A DNA stretch of 22,711 bases from DSBN01 sp041686355 (GCA_041686355.1 JAWLDZ010000033.1:1-22711), one strand, 5' to 3'; shown: positions 1-8,233, numbered from the stretch's first letter. Numbers and translations are program-made. Notes: a model not told the origin generated them from the sequence alone.

Positions 1-278
1 TTTTGTGTATCGTAGGGTAATTCTTTCACAGCACCCCAGTATAGAATAGAGTTTTCCCAGCATCAACTACGCTCGCGGCTATCACGCAGCATAAAAGTAC
101 TGGGGCGGCCCGGAGGCTGTGGGAGAAAGGCAGTAGCGGAAAGCCGGGGGCAGCACAGCCCCCCGAACCGGCCGACACCGGCGCCCCCACAACTGGTAAG
201 GTAAAAAACTGAGCTGGCGCCTCTGTAAATTTACATTGGGGAGTTGGAGATTATGTACAATCGTGATAGAGTTTTGAC
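1..278. other. GC-rich foldable non-coding region
   Basis: No open frame of useful length crosses this stretch; all three + frames from base 1 stop within 50 bases. The middle part (about 101-192) is very GC-rich and self-complementary. GGGGGC at 146-151 can pair with GCCCCC at 158-163 around a 6-base loop. TGTGGG at 118-123 matches CCCACA at 186-191, and GGGGCG at 102-107 matches CGCCCC at 182-187 as a competing outer stem. This could be a small RNA, a leader of the gene at 279, or the 3' part of something cut by the window edge. I compared it by eye with tmRNA, SRP RNA, RNase P RNA and the cobalamin riboswitch and found none of their hallmark sequences. Confidence 0.35.
224..257 (+). promoter_or_regulatory. 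Candidate promoter overlapping a perfect 12-bp palindrome
   Basis: A perfect palindrome TGTAAATTTACA lies at 224-235. Its right half, TTTACA (230-235), could be a -35 box followed after 16 bases by TATGTA (252-257) as a -10 box. Transcription would then begin near 264, just ahead of the ATG at 279. A palindrome over the -35 box is a typical repressor position. Both readings are inference from sequence only. Confidence 0.35.
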
Positions 279-767
279 ATGGATGAGGTAGACAGGGCCG
301 CTCGCAACTATTTGATTTCTCTAATCAGTACCTTGAAGAAGACTCGGGCTGCGCGGGAAAAGCAGGAGCAAGAGGTCCGGCGTTGGGAACAGCGGGTAGC
401 GCTGGCCCGGGAGAAGGGCCGTGAAGATTTAGCGGCCCAGGCCGAGGAGCGCGCAGGGGAAGCGAAGCAGGCTCTGGGGAAATTGCAGAGCGAAGAGCAG
501 GAAGTGCTGGGGGAGTTTCGGGAAGCCCAGGCACGTTACAAGATAGAGTCAATGGTTCCGAAAAAACGGATAGACCCGGAGCAGCTGCTGGCGGCCCTGG
601 AGTCGGTGTCCGGCCCCCCGGATACCCTGCAGGACGAGCTGAATCGAACAGCCGTGGACGAGCAGCTGACGGCCCTTAAGGGAGAGCTTCAAGGGGAGCA
701 GCGGAGCGGAGATCTGGAGAAGCTTCAGAGCGGAGCAGACAAGCCGGATAACGAGGAGACTACTTAA
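279..767 (+). CDS. PspA/IM30-like short coiled-coil protein
   Basis: This is a 162-residue soluble, highly charged protein without a signal peptide or membrane segment. Residues about 5-90 form a long predicted coiled coil rich in Glu, Arg, Lys and Ala. Within it, the stretch WEQRVALAREKGREDLAAQA (residues about 36-55) closely resembles the signature of PspA/IM30/Vipp1 proteins, in which a Trp-Glu is followed by a KGREDLA block. Family members (about 220 residues) have an N-terminal amphipathic helix and stabilise stressed membranes. That first helix is missing here, so this is a reduced or divergent member. The frame is closed by TAG at 267-269, making ATG 279 the first start; the ribosome site is only GAG-like. 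The stop overlaps the ATG of the next gene (TAATG), so the two are probably translated together. Membrane maintenance is the likely theme, but the function is not proven. Confidence 0.7.
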   Translation: MDEVDRAARNYLISLISTLKKTRAAREKQEQEVRRWEQRVALAREKGREDLAAQAEERAGEAKQALGKLQSEEQEVLGEFREAQARYKIESMVPKKRIDPEQLLAALESVSGPPDTLQDELNRTAVDEQLTALKGELQGEQRSGDLEKLQSGADKPDNEETT

Positions 768-1543
768 TGAAACCAATGCTTTTTCCCGGGGCCGAGGCAC
801 CCTATATTTTTGGACATCGCGGCTACTCCAGCCGAGCACCGGAGAATACCCGCGCCGCCTTTACCGCCTGTGTGGAGGCCGGAATTCCCGGTGCTGAAAT
901 GGACATCCACCGCTGCGCCACCGGCGAATTGGTGCTGACCCACGACCATAACCTCAAGCGGATCACGGGCCACTCGGTAATCGTGGAGGAGACCAGCTAT
1001 TCCGAATTGATGCAGATGGACATCGGCAGCTGGTTTGGCTCGGAGTTTGCCGGAGAGCGCACCATGCGACTGGAAGAGCTGTTTGAGGAGTTTGGACAAG
1101 ACCTCTATTTTGATGTTGAACTAAAGCAAATGGACTCTAAAGACCACGGGCTGGCCTCGGAGGTGTCTCGCTGTATTACAGAGTTTGGGATGCAGGAGAA
1201 GGTGCTGGTTTCATCCTTCAATCCGTGGGTGCTGCGGCAGTTTTCGCGGGTGAACCCCGAGGTGCCCTTCGCGCTCATCTACAGCGCCAGTCCACAGCTG
1301 CCCTGGCTGCTGCGGCGGGGCTGGGGCCTATTTGCCACCGGGGGACAGGCACTCAAACCGCACCATAAACAGGTAAATTGGTGGTCCGATTTATTCTATC
1401 AACGCATACTTGGACGACCCTTTATACCCTGGACAATTGATAATGTAGACACTGCCCGGAGGGTACTAAAAAAAGGAGCGGTCGGCATTGTTTCCAATGA
1501 TCCGCTCCCGCTCCTTGATCTAATACCGAACAGTTCCCGCTAA
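767..1543 (+). CDS. Glycerophosphodiester phosphodiesterase (GDPD family)
   Basis: This 258-residue protein hydrolyses glycerophosphodiesters to sn-glycerol 3-phosphate and an alcohol, a step in phospholipid turnover and phosphate or glycerol salvage. Family residues are all visible: His17-Arg18 in the HRG motif, Pro-Glu-Asn at 25-27, Glu44 and Asp46 (metal ligands), His59 (second catalytic His) and the Glu118/Lys120 pair in DVELK. The C-terminal WTID block, typical of the closing TIM-barrel strand, is also present. There is no signal peptide, so it should act in the cytoplasm like UgpQ. Its ATG overlaps the stop of the PspA-like gene by one base, suggesting coupled translation and a shared role in membrane lipid upkeep. 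It converges on the lipoprotein gene ending at 1557, with only 13 bases between the two stops and no convincing terminator. Confidence 0.93.
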   Translation: MKPMLFPGAEAPYIFGHRGYSSRAPENTRAAFTACVEAGIPGAEMDIHRCATGELVLTHDHNLKRITGHSVIVEETSYSELMQMDIGSWFGSEFAGERTMRLEELFEEFGQDLYFDVELKQMDSKDHGLASEVSRCITEFGMQEKVLVSSFNPWVLRQFSRVNPEVPFALIYSASPQLPWLLRRGWGLFATGGQALKPHHKQVNWWSDLFYQRILGRPFIPWTIDNVDTARRVLKKGAVGIVSNDPLPLLDLIPNSSR

Positions 1544-1556
1544 TACCGGGCAGCCC

Positions 1557-3062
1557 CTAGGGCAGGCTCATGGTGAGCGACTCCCCGATCATTTTCCCAA
1601 ACTGTTTGAAGGCGGCGGACATTGCACTCTGCAGGTTCTGGCCCAGGGCCGACTTAAACATCGACCCGGAGGAGTAGAGAATCTCGCCGGTCTCCAGGTC
1701 GGCCGCTTTTATATTGCCGGAGACCTTCACCATATAACGGCTTCCATCCTCGCGAAAATCACTGATACTTACAGTTCCAAAGACCACGCGCTGGTAGCGG
1801 TCGCCGTAGAGGGAGCGCACCTGCTCAATAAGCTGCGAATCCGAACCTCTTAACAGATCGATATCCACCGGCAGGGTTCCAACCGAAAAACCCTCATCCG
1901 ACAATACCTCAAGCACGCCGGAGATGGTTTCATTTTTATCCAGCACAGTGCCGCCGTTATCTAAATCCGCAATCATCAGGGCGGTGGGAACCTCCCGTGC
2001 CTGGGATACGACGGTATAGCTAAATTGTACCTGCTTGTCCGCAATCTGCTGCTCCACCGATTCGAGCTGCGAATAGTATTTATCCGGAACGTTCTCCAGG
2101 GTTTCCAAGTTAGAGGAAAAATCGAGTTCCATGCTCAGCTCTTCCCGCCCCACAAACTGTGGTGCCGGCCTGGTAAACTCCACAAGCCCCTGTCCGTTGG
2201 ACATGACCACATCCTGTGCCATCCGTGCCCGCCCGTTCGAGCGAATTTCCTTATAGACAATTTTGACCGGAACACCGGCAAGCCCCTCCCCTGAAGGGAG
2301 GCCTTGTGCGGTAACCAGCAGACGAAAGGGGGTGGTGAAGGGCTGCTTAATATCGGCGGTAAGATCATCGTTCAGCTTGTTCAGCTCTATCTTTGCGATA
2401 GCCTCTCGCGCCTTGTTCATATTCCGTTCGTATTTTATGGCGGCATTATCAATGCCCGACTTAAAGGCAGCGGTTGCGGCCGTAAGATACTGAACCGCCG
2501 CATCGTAGTATTTATCTTGACCAAACAGACGATCACCCTCGAGTTCCGGACCAGAGACCGCCTCCTGCTGCTCTTCGAACAGAGCTTCCAAACGGGCCTT
2601 TTCTTCCAAGAGCGCGTTTTTATCATACTCACCCAGCACATACACATTCGCAATTCCGCCACGGTACTCTACATGGCTGTCCACTATTCTAAAATTGCTT
2701 AGCCGCGCATCTGATTGCTCGGTAATTGTCTGGGACAGGGACGAGGTGAATTGATCTAAGGTATCCTTGGCCTCGACAGTGGTATCGCTGGTCACTCTCA
2801 CTCCGAGAAAACGGGTAACTGAGGAGACGAGATCGGAGGCTGCCTGCCGGCGGGCTTCAGCTTCACTTCCACCGGAATCGGAACCCGCACCGACAAAGTA
2901 CACTTCATCCGCCGTGTCCTCCGGCGGGTTGCTTACCCACTCGGGAATATCTCTTTCGCTGCTCCCGCCGCTCTGCTCGCCGGAGGGTCCACTTGCACAG
3001 CCGAATAGCAAGGCCAGTGCTGCAACGATTAGTGTTAATCTTACTACTGCTCTCTTTCTCAT
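1557..3062 (-). CDS. LPP20-type lipoprotein with TPR-like, Ig-like and CsgG-like regions
   Basis: The start is set at 3062, where AAGAGGAGCGGAGAGAG precedes ATG. A longer open frame exists upstream but runs through the intergenic repeat and has no ribosome site. The 501-residue protein opens with a lipoprotein signal ending LLFGC (lipid-modified Cys22). Next is an LPP20-like region (about 40-150: IPEWVSNPP, VYFVGAGSDSG, then an Ala-rich helix). An Ala-rich helical stretch (about 175-225) follows, with a look of one TPR unit. A beta-rich Ig/CNA-B-like segment lies at about 240-320. The C-terminal part (about 365-501) resembles the CsgG/TolB fold: LMIADLDNGG, GDRYQRVVFGTVSIS, then an ADLETGEILYS strand. 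It is the last gene of the envelope operon and should sit in the inner leaflet of an outer membrane or in the periplasm. The exact function is unknown; FlgT-like proteins share this domain set. Confidence 0.78.
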   Translation of the reverse strand: MRKRAVVRLTLIVAALALLFGCASGPSGEQSGGSSERDIPEWVSNPPEDTADEVYFVGAGSDSGGSEAEARRQAASDLVSSVTRFLGVRVTSDTTVEAKDTLDQFTSSLSQTITEQSDARLSNFRIVDSHVEYRGGIANVYVLGEYDKNALLEEKARLEALFEEQQEAVSGPELEGDRLFGQDKYYDAAVQYLTAATAAFKSGIDNAAIKYERNMNKAREAIAKIELNKLNDDLTADIKQPFTTPFRLLVTAQGLPSGEGLAGVPVKIVYKEIRSNGRARMAQDVVMSNGQGLVEFTRPAPQFVGREELSMELDFSSNLETLENVPDKYYSQLESVEQQIADKQVQFSYTVVSQAREVPTALMIADLDNGGTVLDKNETISGVLEVLSDEGFSVGTLPVDIDLLRGSDSQLIEQVRSLYGDRYQRVVFGTVSISDFREDGSRYMVKVSGNIKAADLETGEILYSSGSMFKSALGQNLQSAMSAAFKQFGKMIGESLTMSLP

Positions 3063-3085
3063 CTCTCTCCGCTCCTCTTTATTAA

Positions 3086-3140
3086 GAAAATAGCCTTCGG
3101 CTATTTTCGTCGTTTCGTATGCCGCTACGCGGCATACGAA
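3086..3140 (+). repeat. Double-hairpin intergenic repeat, copy 1
   Basis: Two perfect hairpins stand side by side between two lipoprotein genes. Hairpin A is 3086-3108: a 10-bp stem GAAAATAGCC/GGCTATTTTC with loop TTC. Hairpin B is 3114-3140: a 12-bp stem TTCGTATGCCGC/GCGGCATACGAA with loop TAC. The spacer between them is GTCGT. The same arrangement recurs at 17785-17842 with compensating stem changes. No T-run follows on either strand, so a simple intrinsic terminator is unlikely. It looks like a dispersed REP/MITE-like palindromic element. Confidence 0.8.
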
Positions 3141-3171
3141 CCTATTATTATTTATTACATGCCTTGCGCGT

Positions 3172-4575
3172 TTACATGCCCGTGTCAAAAGTGATGGAGT
3201 TGCCCCGCTGATACACAAGGTACATACCCCGCATACCATCAACCGACTCGGAGACATCGTAGACCACATCCTCAAGGTCCGTAATTTTACCGATCAACCT
3301 AACCTCATACTTGGCTTCTTCCGGAGAGTAGGAAAGGCGCTTGATCTCCTCCACCTGCCGCTCCATTCGTCTGACAAAATCACGTACTGCCCGGGCATCG
3401 GGGGTGTTCTGCAGAACCAGCTGATACTTGATTCCCTGGCGCAGCTCTTTTTCGGTATAATTCTCTGCCTGCTTCAGGGCCTCCTGCATTGCCTTGTAAG
3501 TGGCTGAGGCAACTGCATTGTTGACTGCATCGTCCTCGCTGACAGTACTCATGGCCGGCGGTACAGTCTGATAATAAGCAGTTCCTCGACCAGCCCCGGT
3601 CGATGAATCAAAGTTCTTCAGGCTGATACTGGCACTGCCGTAATACCGCCCATTATCTGTTTCAGTCTGAGCATTCACCGATACCTCGATATAAATGTCC
3701 GCGTTCAGCTTGCTCGCAATCCATTGCAGTACCGACACTCCCTGACCAGTCTCAGCCTCGTAGGCTGCCATCTGATCTTCTTTTATCCGCTCGATCTGTT
3801 CCATGTCTACGTAATCCATGCCCTGCTGGGAAAGGTATTTGTTTGCCATACCTACCGCAGTTTTGGCTAAAAACGGATTGTCTTCGTTCTCCTCGTCATA
3901 ATAGACCATGTACACCAGATTATCGACAATATCGTTTATAATCTTTCTCTGTTCCGGGTCAATTTCTTTTTCGGCGTCAGCGCTTTCTTCTTCCTCCGCG
4001 GCTTCCGGCTGAGCAGCCGCAACTTGCTCTCCTTCGGCCGATTCCTGTTCAGGTTCGGCTTTTGCAAAAGCGGCGGGAGGCTCTTGATCAAGCAGAGTAA
4101 CTTCTCCGCCCTGGGGCAGCACCTTGTTGCCGTAAATATCGTTTCCCCGCAGCACATTGGCCACTGCCTCTAAATTGATACGCACCCCTAAGGTTACAGT
4201 TGAACTGCCGTCCTCACTTGAGCGATCGAGAATTTCAGTTGATTCATTGTACACGAAGGTGTTGGCATTTGTATCTTCTGAAAACAACGGTTCAATTTGA
4301 TCCTGTTTTGCAAGTGCGGTGGGTGCTCCCACTGCATCTTGTACAGCCTTGCGAACTGCATTCAGCTTAGCCCTGTTCATAGCGGCTGTTTGTGATGAGC
4401 CGCTGCCCGTGCCGTAGTACATTGGAGAGTCGGTCGGATCCGGAGAAGGAGCTCCAGCTGCCGGCTCACCGGCTTTTTGACTTGCCCGGCTTGTGCTCGG
4501 TGCGCTCGCACACGATATCAATGCGGCCACTACCACAAGTATTCCAAATAGTTTTAAAACATCCTTCGTTTTCAT
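3172..4575 (-). CDS. LPP20/CsgG-like lipoprotein
   Basis: The start is ATG 4575, preceded by GAGGGAAT; the upstream extension lacks a ribosome site. This gives 467 residues with a lipoprotein signal ending LISC (Cys22). A short disordered Ser/Pro/Ala segment follows, then an LPP20/FlgT-N-like block (about 50-160: MYYGTGSGSSQTAAMNRAKL and a helix). A very acidic, low-complexity linker rich in Glu and Ala occupies about 170-215. A CsgG/TolB-like region comes next (about 215-385), where LAKTAVGMANKYL, LNADIYIEVSV and an Ala-rich helix are the visible landmarks. The C-terminal 60 residues form another small alpha/beta unit. The gene lies 76 bases after the barrel-like gene and 109 bases before the next lipoprotein, with the hairpin repeat between. 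It is probably a periplasm-facing part of an envelope assembly. A DUF6175-like assignment is possible but I cannot confirm it. Confidence 0.75.
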   Translation of the reverse strand: MKTKDVLKLFGILVVVAALISCASAPSTSRASQKAGEPAAGAPSPDPTDSPMYYGTGSGSSQTAAMNRAKLNAVRKAVQDAVGAPTALAKQDQIEPLFSEDTNANTFVYNESTEILDRSSEDGSSTVTLGVRINLEAVANVLRGNDIYGNKVLPQGGEVTLLDQEPPAAFAKAEPEQESAEGEQVAAAQPEAAEEEESADAEKEIDPEQRKIINDIVDNLVYMVYYDEENEDNPFLAKTAVGMANKYLSQQGMDYVDMEQIERIKEDQMAAYEAETGQGVSVLQWIASKLNADIYIEVSVNAQTETDNGRYYGSASISLKNFDSSTGAGRGTAYYQTVPPAMSTVSEDDAVNNAVASATYKAMQEALKQAENYTEKELRQGIKYQLVLQNTPDARAVRDFVRRMERQVEEIKRLSYSPEEAKYEVRLIGKITDLEDVVYDVSESVDGMRGMYLVYQRGNSITFDTGM

Positions 4576-4651
4576 ATTCCCTCGCTTTTCTTGTAATTCT
4601 TTTTGCATAAACCCACGCACTTTCAATACTAATACTATACTACACACTAAT

Positions 4652-6164
4652 TCAATATTTCAGCATAAAACCTGAACCGACATACATAAACCTCACTTCT
4701 TTAACGGCATCTCCGGTGTAATACCAGCCGCTCATCCCAAAATCAAGCAGAAACAGCCAGGCCTGGTTGATTCTCACCGTCCACCCCAGCTCAATAGAGC
4801 CTCCCCAGTACAGGGAGCCGGACTCATCTGTGCTGTCGTTAGTGCCGCTTGTGTCGGCCGTATCTGTGCCGAAAAGTGCGAATATAGGAGGCGTGGTAAA
4901 GCCAAATCCCCCGAGCAGCGCCGGCTCAATAGTACATCTGCCGGCATGCCAGTTAAGCGCAACCCCTGTCTGCAAAAAACCCAATTGATTCGACAGTAGA
5001 TCCGCCTTCATCAGCGGTGAGATCGAAAAGAGATCGCGATCGTAGTAGATCCGGGCGCTAAGCCCGCCTAAATGCTCTGCCGGACTCTCCGTGTTATCGG
5101 ATCGGTAAAAATATGTGCCCTCCAGAGCAGTACGCAGTCTGCCCTTGCCGCGCTGCTCCATCAGTGTCCCGATGAGCAGCACATCTCTACCATAAACAAC
5201 ATGCCCTTCGGCAAACTCCGGGTACACAGCCGCAACCTTGACCAACCCTTTGTCGCCATTAGCGGGACCGTATTCACCCCCACGACGTATACCGGCCTTC
5301 TCTCCCTGATTCAGTACCACCCGCCCTGCCAGGGTATCGCTAATGCGAAGGCCTGGGGCTTGCTGGGCAGTTTGTGTGCCCTTTTGCGGGGCAGCTGGTT
5401 GCCCAGTTTGCCCAGTTTGTTCCCCAGGTTGCCCAGGTTGTCGGGCGCTTTCTCGGACGGCGGGGCGGGTCACCACAGGACTCGCCAACAGGGCTCTCCT
5501 AAACTCATTTGAAATATCCCCAATAGCCCGGCTTTCAGCTGCAAATGAAGTACTCCCATTCCCGATTGCAGAAACCTCAATTCGATGCGGCAGCCCAGTC
5601 AATCGATCTTTTCCACTCTCCAGCGTAAGTAATAGCTCCAGTTTTACGATATACCCAATCTTCGAATCAGTTTCGATAGCATAGTTTTTAATTTCAGTGT
5701 CCAGAATTATATCTGTANNNNNNNNNNNNNNNNNNNNNNNNNNNNNNNNNNNNNNNNNNNNNNNNNNNNNNNNNNNNNNNNNNNNNNNNNNNNNNNNNNN
5801 NNNNNNNNNNNNNNNNNTTGGCTTCAGCTGAAGAGAGGGCAGACGACTCTGCCTCGGGATCGGCATCGGGATTGAGATCGGGACCGCGATTGAGATCGGG
5901 CTCCCGGCTGCTGCCCTGAACCGATACAAGCTGAAAGCCCCCAACGTGAGAAAACTGCGCGGCGATCCGTTCCAGCAGGAGGGTCTTTGATTCAGGGGCT
6001 AATTCAAACTCTTGCGCAGAGAGCGGACGAACTGCAAGAGTATACTGGCCAGAAGTGCCCCCATACTCCTGCCCCGCCAACACTCCCCCACCCAGCATGC
6101 AGAGCGCGCATACCGACACATACAAGAAAATTCCTTTATAGTACCTCATGTAATTAGTGATCAT
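4652..6164 (-). CDS. Exported CsgG/FlgT-like protein with C-terminal beta-barrel, interrupted by assembly gap
   Basis: I read the two open frames on either side of the N run as one gene. The left end of the protein (from ATG 6164, ribosome site AAAGGTAAG) has a signal peptide probably cleaved after GGVLA, then a CsgG/TolB-N-like strand-helix (YTLAVRPLSAQEFELAP). It enters an Asp/Pro repeat just before the gap. After the gap come a second strand-rich half (IILDTEIKNYAIETDSKIGY), a Gln/Pro/Gly linker and a FlgT-C-like small beta domain (VLNQGEKAGIRRGGEYG). The last part is about 150 residues of alternating beta strands ending in Tyr, as in outer-membrane barrels. With exactly 100 bases in the gap the two parts are out of frame. 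They join if the true gap length is a multiple of three, and 100 N is a conventional placeholder. Confidence 0.65.
5401..5440. repeat. Short imperfect tandem repeats coding a Gln/Gly/Pro linker
   Basis: GCCCAGTTT and related units (GCCCAGGTT) repeat several times. In the - strand gene they encode a low-complexity linker of Gln, Pro, Gly and Thr between the CsgG-like and the FlgT-C-like parts. Such tracts can vary in length between strains by slippage. Confidence 0.5.
5718..5817. other. Assembly gap (100 N)
   Basis: Exactly 100 undetermined bases, the usual placeholder for a gap of unknown size. It lies inside the barrel-like gene, about 50 bases from an 18-base tandem repeat at about 5868-5902 (units beginning ATTGAGATCGGG). 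Repetitive coding sequence probably caused the break. Confidence 0.97.
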
Positions 6165-6201
6165 CTTACCTTTAACTATGCTTCAATTTTTAATCTAATT
6201 C

Positions 6202-8223
6202 TTAATCAAATTCTTTATATGTGGACATGTCCCGGAGCAGCAGCAGCTCGCTCACCTGCATAGGTCTGTCCTCATTGCCCTTATTGTTGCCGGAGGATAA
6301 GACATCTGAGCCTTCTGATTTTTCTGAGTTCGCAGCTGCCGCCTTCATAATTTCTACTTGTACAACTTGATTTTCCCATGCATCACTACTGAACAGCAGC
6401 TTCCCTTCCTCCGTTAAAACAGCAACAGCCCCTGTCCGGCGAACAATACTGAGGGTAGCAGCTTCATTCCTGATAAACGCATCCGGCGATACGCCCTCAA
6501 TTCCGTGCTGAGAAGAACCCGAAAGGCCTGCCGACTGGTTTGCTCTTGTTTCGCCCTGTACCGTATTTGAGCTTTCCCGCTTCATGATTGTTCCGTCAAA
6601 CCCGACTCTAACCTTGGGTCCGTCCTTCGGACCTATTTGCACTGCGGCCTCAGGATCAATCCTTCCATTTTCAAAATAGATATTCATCCATACCTTTTCC
6701 CAGTTCTGGTCCAACTCCGCCAGCACCCTGGAAGATCCCGATTCAACAGGCAATGTGTCCGTTGGATGCGACTCAAACCCTTCAGCTGCCAACACCTCTC
6801 GCTCTCCGAGTTCGCGCTGCACCCAGCGTTTGTAGATCCCGGTATCTGCAGAAGGCTCTCCTGACTCATCAAAGGCGTAAATTCCCAGTTCATCAAACAA
6901 ACCTTCAAATCCGTCTTTTTCCTCAGAGGCCGATGTCCCCCCCAGCTGCAGCCCAGCCCAGGTTTTCCCTGGAAATTTCTCGTTGGATATCGATCCGCGG
7001 TGTACCAACCTTCCGTTACGATACCACTTAATTGTCAATACCTCATTTTGCGGCACAAAAGAGATAGACAGCTCACGCAAGCCTTCAAAACTAAAAGTAC
7101 CGGGCCGCTGCAATACTTCCCCGTTCTCCGGGTTTTGTAAAAAGAGATCCCCTCCACTATCCGTCAGAAGCTGTAGAATATCTTCGCCGGTACTCCCCTG
7201 GACAGACAGAAGATGAGCATTTTCCTGTATGTCTGAAGCCGACTTCAGCCGGAGGTTTATACTGAAGGGCTCTGAGTTCGCCGGTGCGCTGAATGAAAAC
7301 TCTCCTGGATCGCTTTTCACCCCATCCTCAGAAGAAAAGTAGTAACCGAACACATTATCATCTGCGGCAAGCCTCGGTCTTCCAATCGAAGAAAAGCCGG
7401 CACTGTGAACACCGGTATCACGAAAGGTTCCATCTAAATGCAGCAGTGTGTGATAGTGATTTTCAGGACCAAAATCACCTGCTCGCCTTCCGCTCCGACC
7501 TTGTACGTAAAACTGCACCTCCGAAGTGATTGGCGACTCGAAAGCAAAATCCGTCTGTCCCTCCGGCGGTACTTCTGGAAATACCTCGAGGGTAATGCTG
7601 TACACTCCCTCCTGCGCCGGCGCGTTCCATTCAAAGCCCCCCTCGAATTCCTTCAGGGGGCCCTTGGTTAGAAGTTCTGAATCCATTCTCCAACGTACCC
7701 ATACGTTATTCCCACCGGTTACAGTGGGGATCAATAAACCGGTTGATTCCGGATACAGACCACCAGGTGGATACGTCTCAATTTGCACAATGCGAGGATA
7801 CTGCTGTACCTTAAAAAACGGGAGTACCTTCTTCTCCAGAAGTTCACGGTGCTGGTCGTAGAGTCGCAACTCTAATGTGAACATACCTTGCTTATTCTCT
7901 GCAGTACTGATTGAGGGGAGAGGACCAAACAACTCATCGCTCTCTATTGTCTGGGTCCCCAGACTATTGCCCTTTTGATCAAAAATTTGTATTTCGAGGT
8001 AGTCGGGCAGTCTTTCGGAAGACTCATCGTACTCTAAATCCAATTGAATGGACTGATCTCCGATTAATACGGCACCGTCCCTAATCGAAGTATGTACTCT
8101 ACCCCCCTCATCAGTTTGGTAGGCAGGCAGAAAAGCCTCATTCTGACAGGAAGTGTACAACAGCAACCCGAAGAACAAGACCGGTGATAAGATTCTACTG
8201 ATTGAAACCTTTTTTCTACCCAT
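6202..8223 (-). CDS. Lipoprotein with LamG-like (concanavalin A-type) domain
   Basis: This 673-residue protein begins with a lipoprotein signal ending LLLYTSC (Cys26). Residues about 27-240 are beta-rich with Ig-like strands (for example VWVRWRMDSELL and GVYSITLEVFPE). From about 250 to 460 lies a laminin G / concanavalin A-like region: HTLLHLDGTFRDTG, then PFSINLRLKS, an internal IKWYRNGRLVHRG strand and FEGLFDELGIY near its end. That last phrase is the hallmark closing strand of LamG_3-type domains, where an FDEV/I motif precedes the end. A less clear C-terminal region follows, ending in a Ser/Gly/Asn-rich segment. LamG domains bind glycans or proteins, so this is a candidate surface or periplasmic binding lipoprotein. 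Its start is 10 bases after the FecR-gene stop, so it is cotranscribed and likely translationally coupled. Confidence 0.8.
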   Translation of the reverse strand: MGRKKVSISRILSPVLFFGLLLYTSCQNEAFLPAYQTDEGGRVHTSIRDGAVLIGDQSIQLDLEYDESSERLPDYLEIQIFDQKGNSLGTQTIESDELFGPLPSISTAENKQGMFTLELRLYDQHRELLEKKVLPFFKVQQYPRIVQIETYPPGGLYPESTGLLIPTVTGGNNVWVRWRMDSELLTKGPLKEFEGGFEWNAPAQEGVYSITLEVFPEVPPEGQTDFAFESPITSEVQFYVQGRSGRRAGDFGPENHYHTLLHLDGTFRDTGVHSAGFSSIGRPRLAADDNVFGYYFSSEDGVKSDPGEFSFSAPANSEPFSINLRLKSASDIQENAHLLSVQGSTGEDILQLLTDSGGDLFLQNPENGEVLQRPGTFSFEGLRELSISFVPQNEVLTIKWYRNGRLVHRGSISNEKFPGKTWAGLQLGGTSASEEKDGFEGLFDELGIYAFDESGEPSADTGIYKRWVQRELGEREVLAAEGFESHPTDTLPVESGSSRVLAELDQNWEKVWMNIYFENGRIDPEAAVQIGPKDGPKVRVGFDGTIMKRESSNTVQGETRANQSAGLSGSSQHGIEGVSPDAFIRNEAATLSIVRRTGAVAVLTEEGKLLFSSDAWENQVVQVEIMKAAAANSEKSEGSDVLSSGNNKGNEDRPMQVSELLLLRDMSTYKEFD

Positions 8224-8233
8224 TACTCACTAC

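Noticed and set aside
50..94. tmRNA-like tag: AACTACGCT followed by in-frame codons ending GCA-GCA-TAA
   Set aside because: It looks like the end of an ssrA tag, but no tRNA-like 3' end (T-loop GGTTCGA and CCA) occurs in the following 250 bases, and a protein gene starts at 279.
100..240. Cobalamin riboswitch, SRP RNA or RNase P RNA in the structured segment, tempting because a chelatase gene is in the window
   Set aside because: Neither strand has the B12 box, the SRP GGAAGG-type loop, or the conserved RNase P GAGGAAAGTC and ACAGAA blocks; and the segment is 20 kb from the chelatase gene.
253..291. 12-codon open frame (ATG 253) with a GGAG ahead of it, overlapping the start of the PspA-like gene
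   Set aside because: It has no amino-acid run typical of an attenuator and may overlap the -10 box. Too little to call a leader peptide.
1544..1556. Bidirectional terminator between the convergent GDPD and lipoprotein genes
   Set aside because: Only a weak 4-5-bp CCCG/CGGG stem without a T-run on either side.
3063..3275. N-terminal extension of the lipoprotein gene to 3275
   Set aside because: The extra 71 codons run through the hairpin repeat and the end of the upstream gene. ATG 3062 has a strong ribosome site and begins a classical lipoprotein signal.
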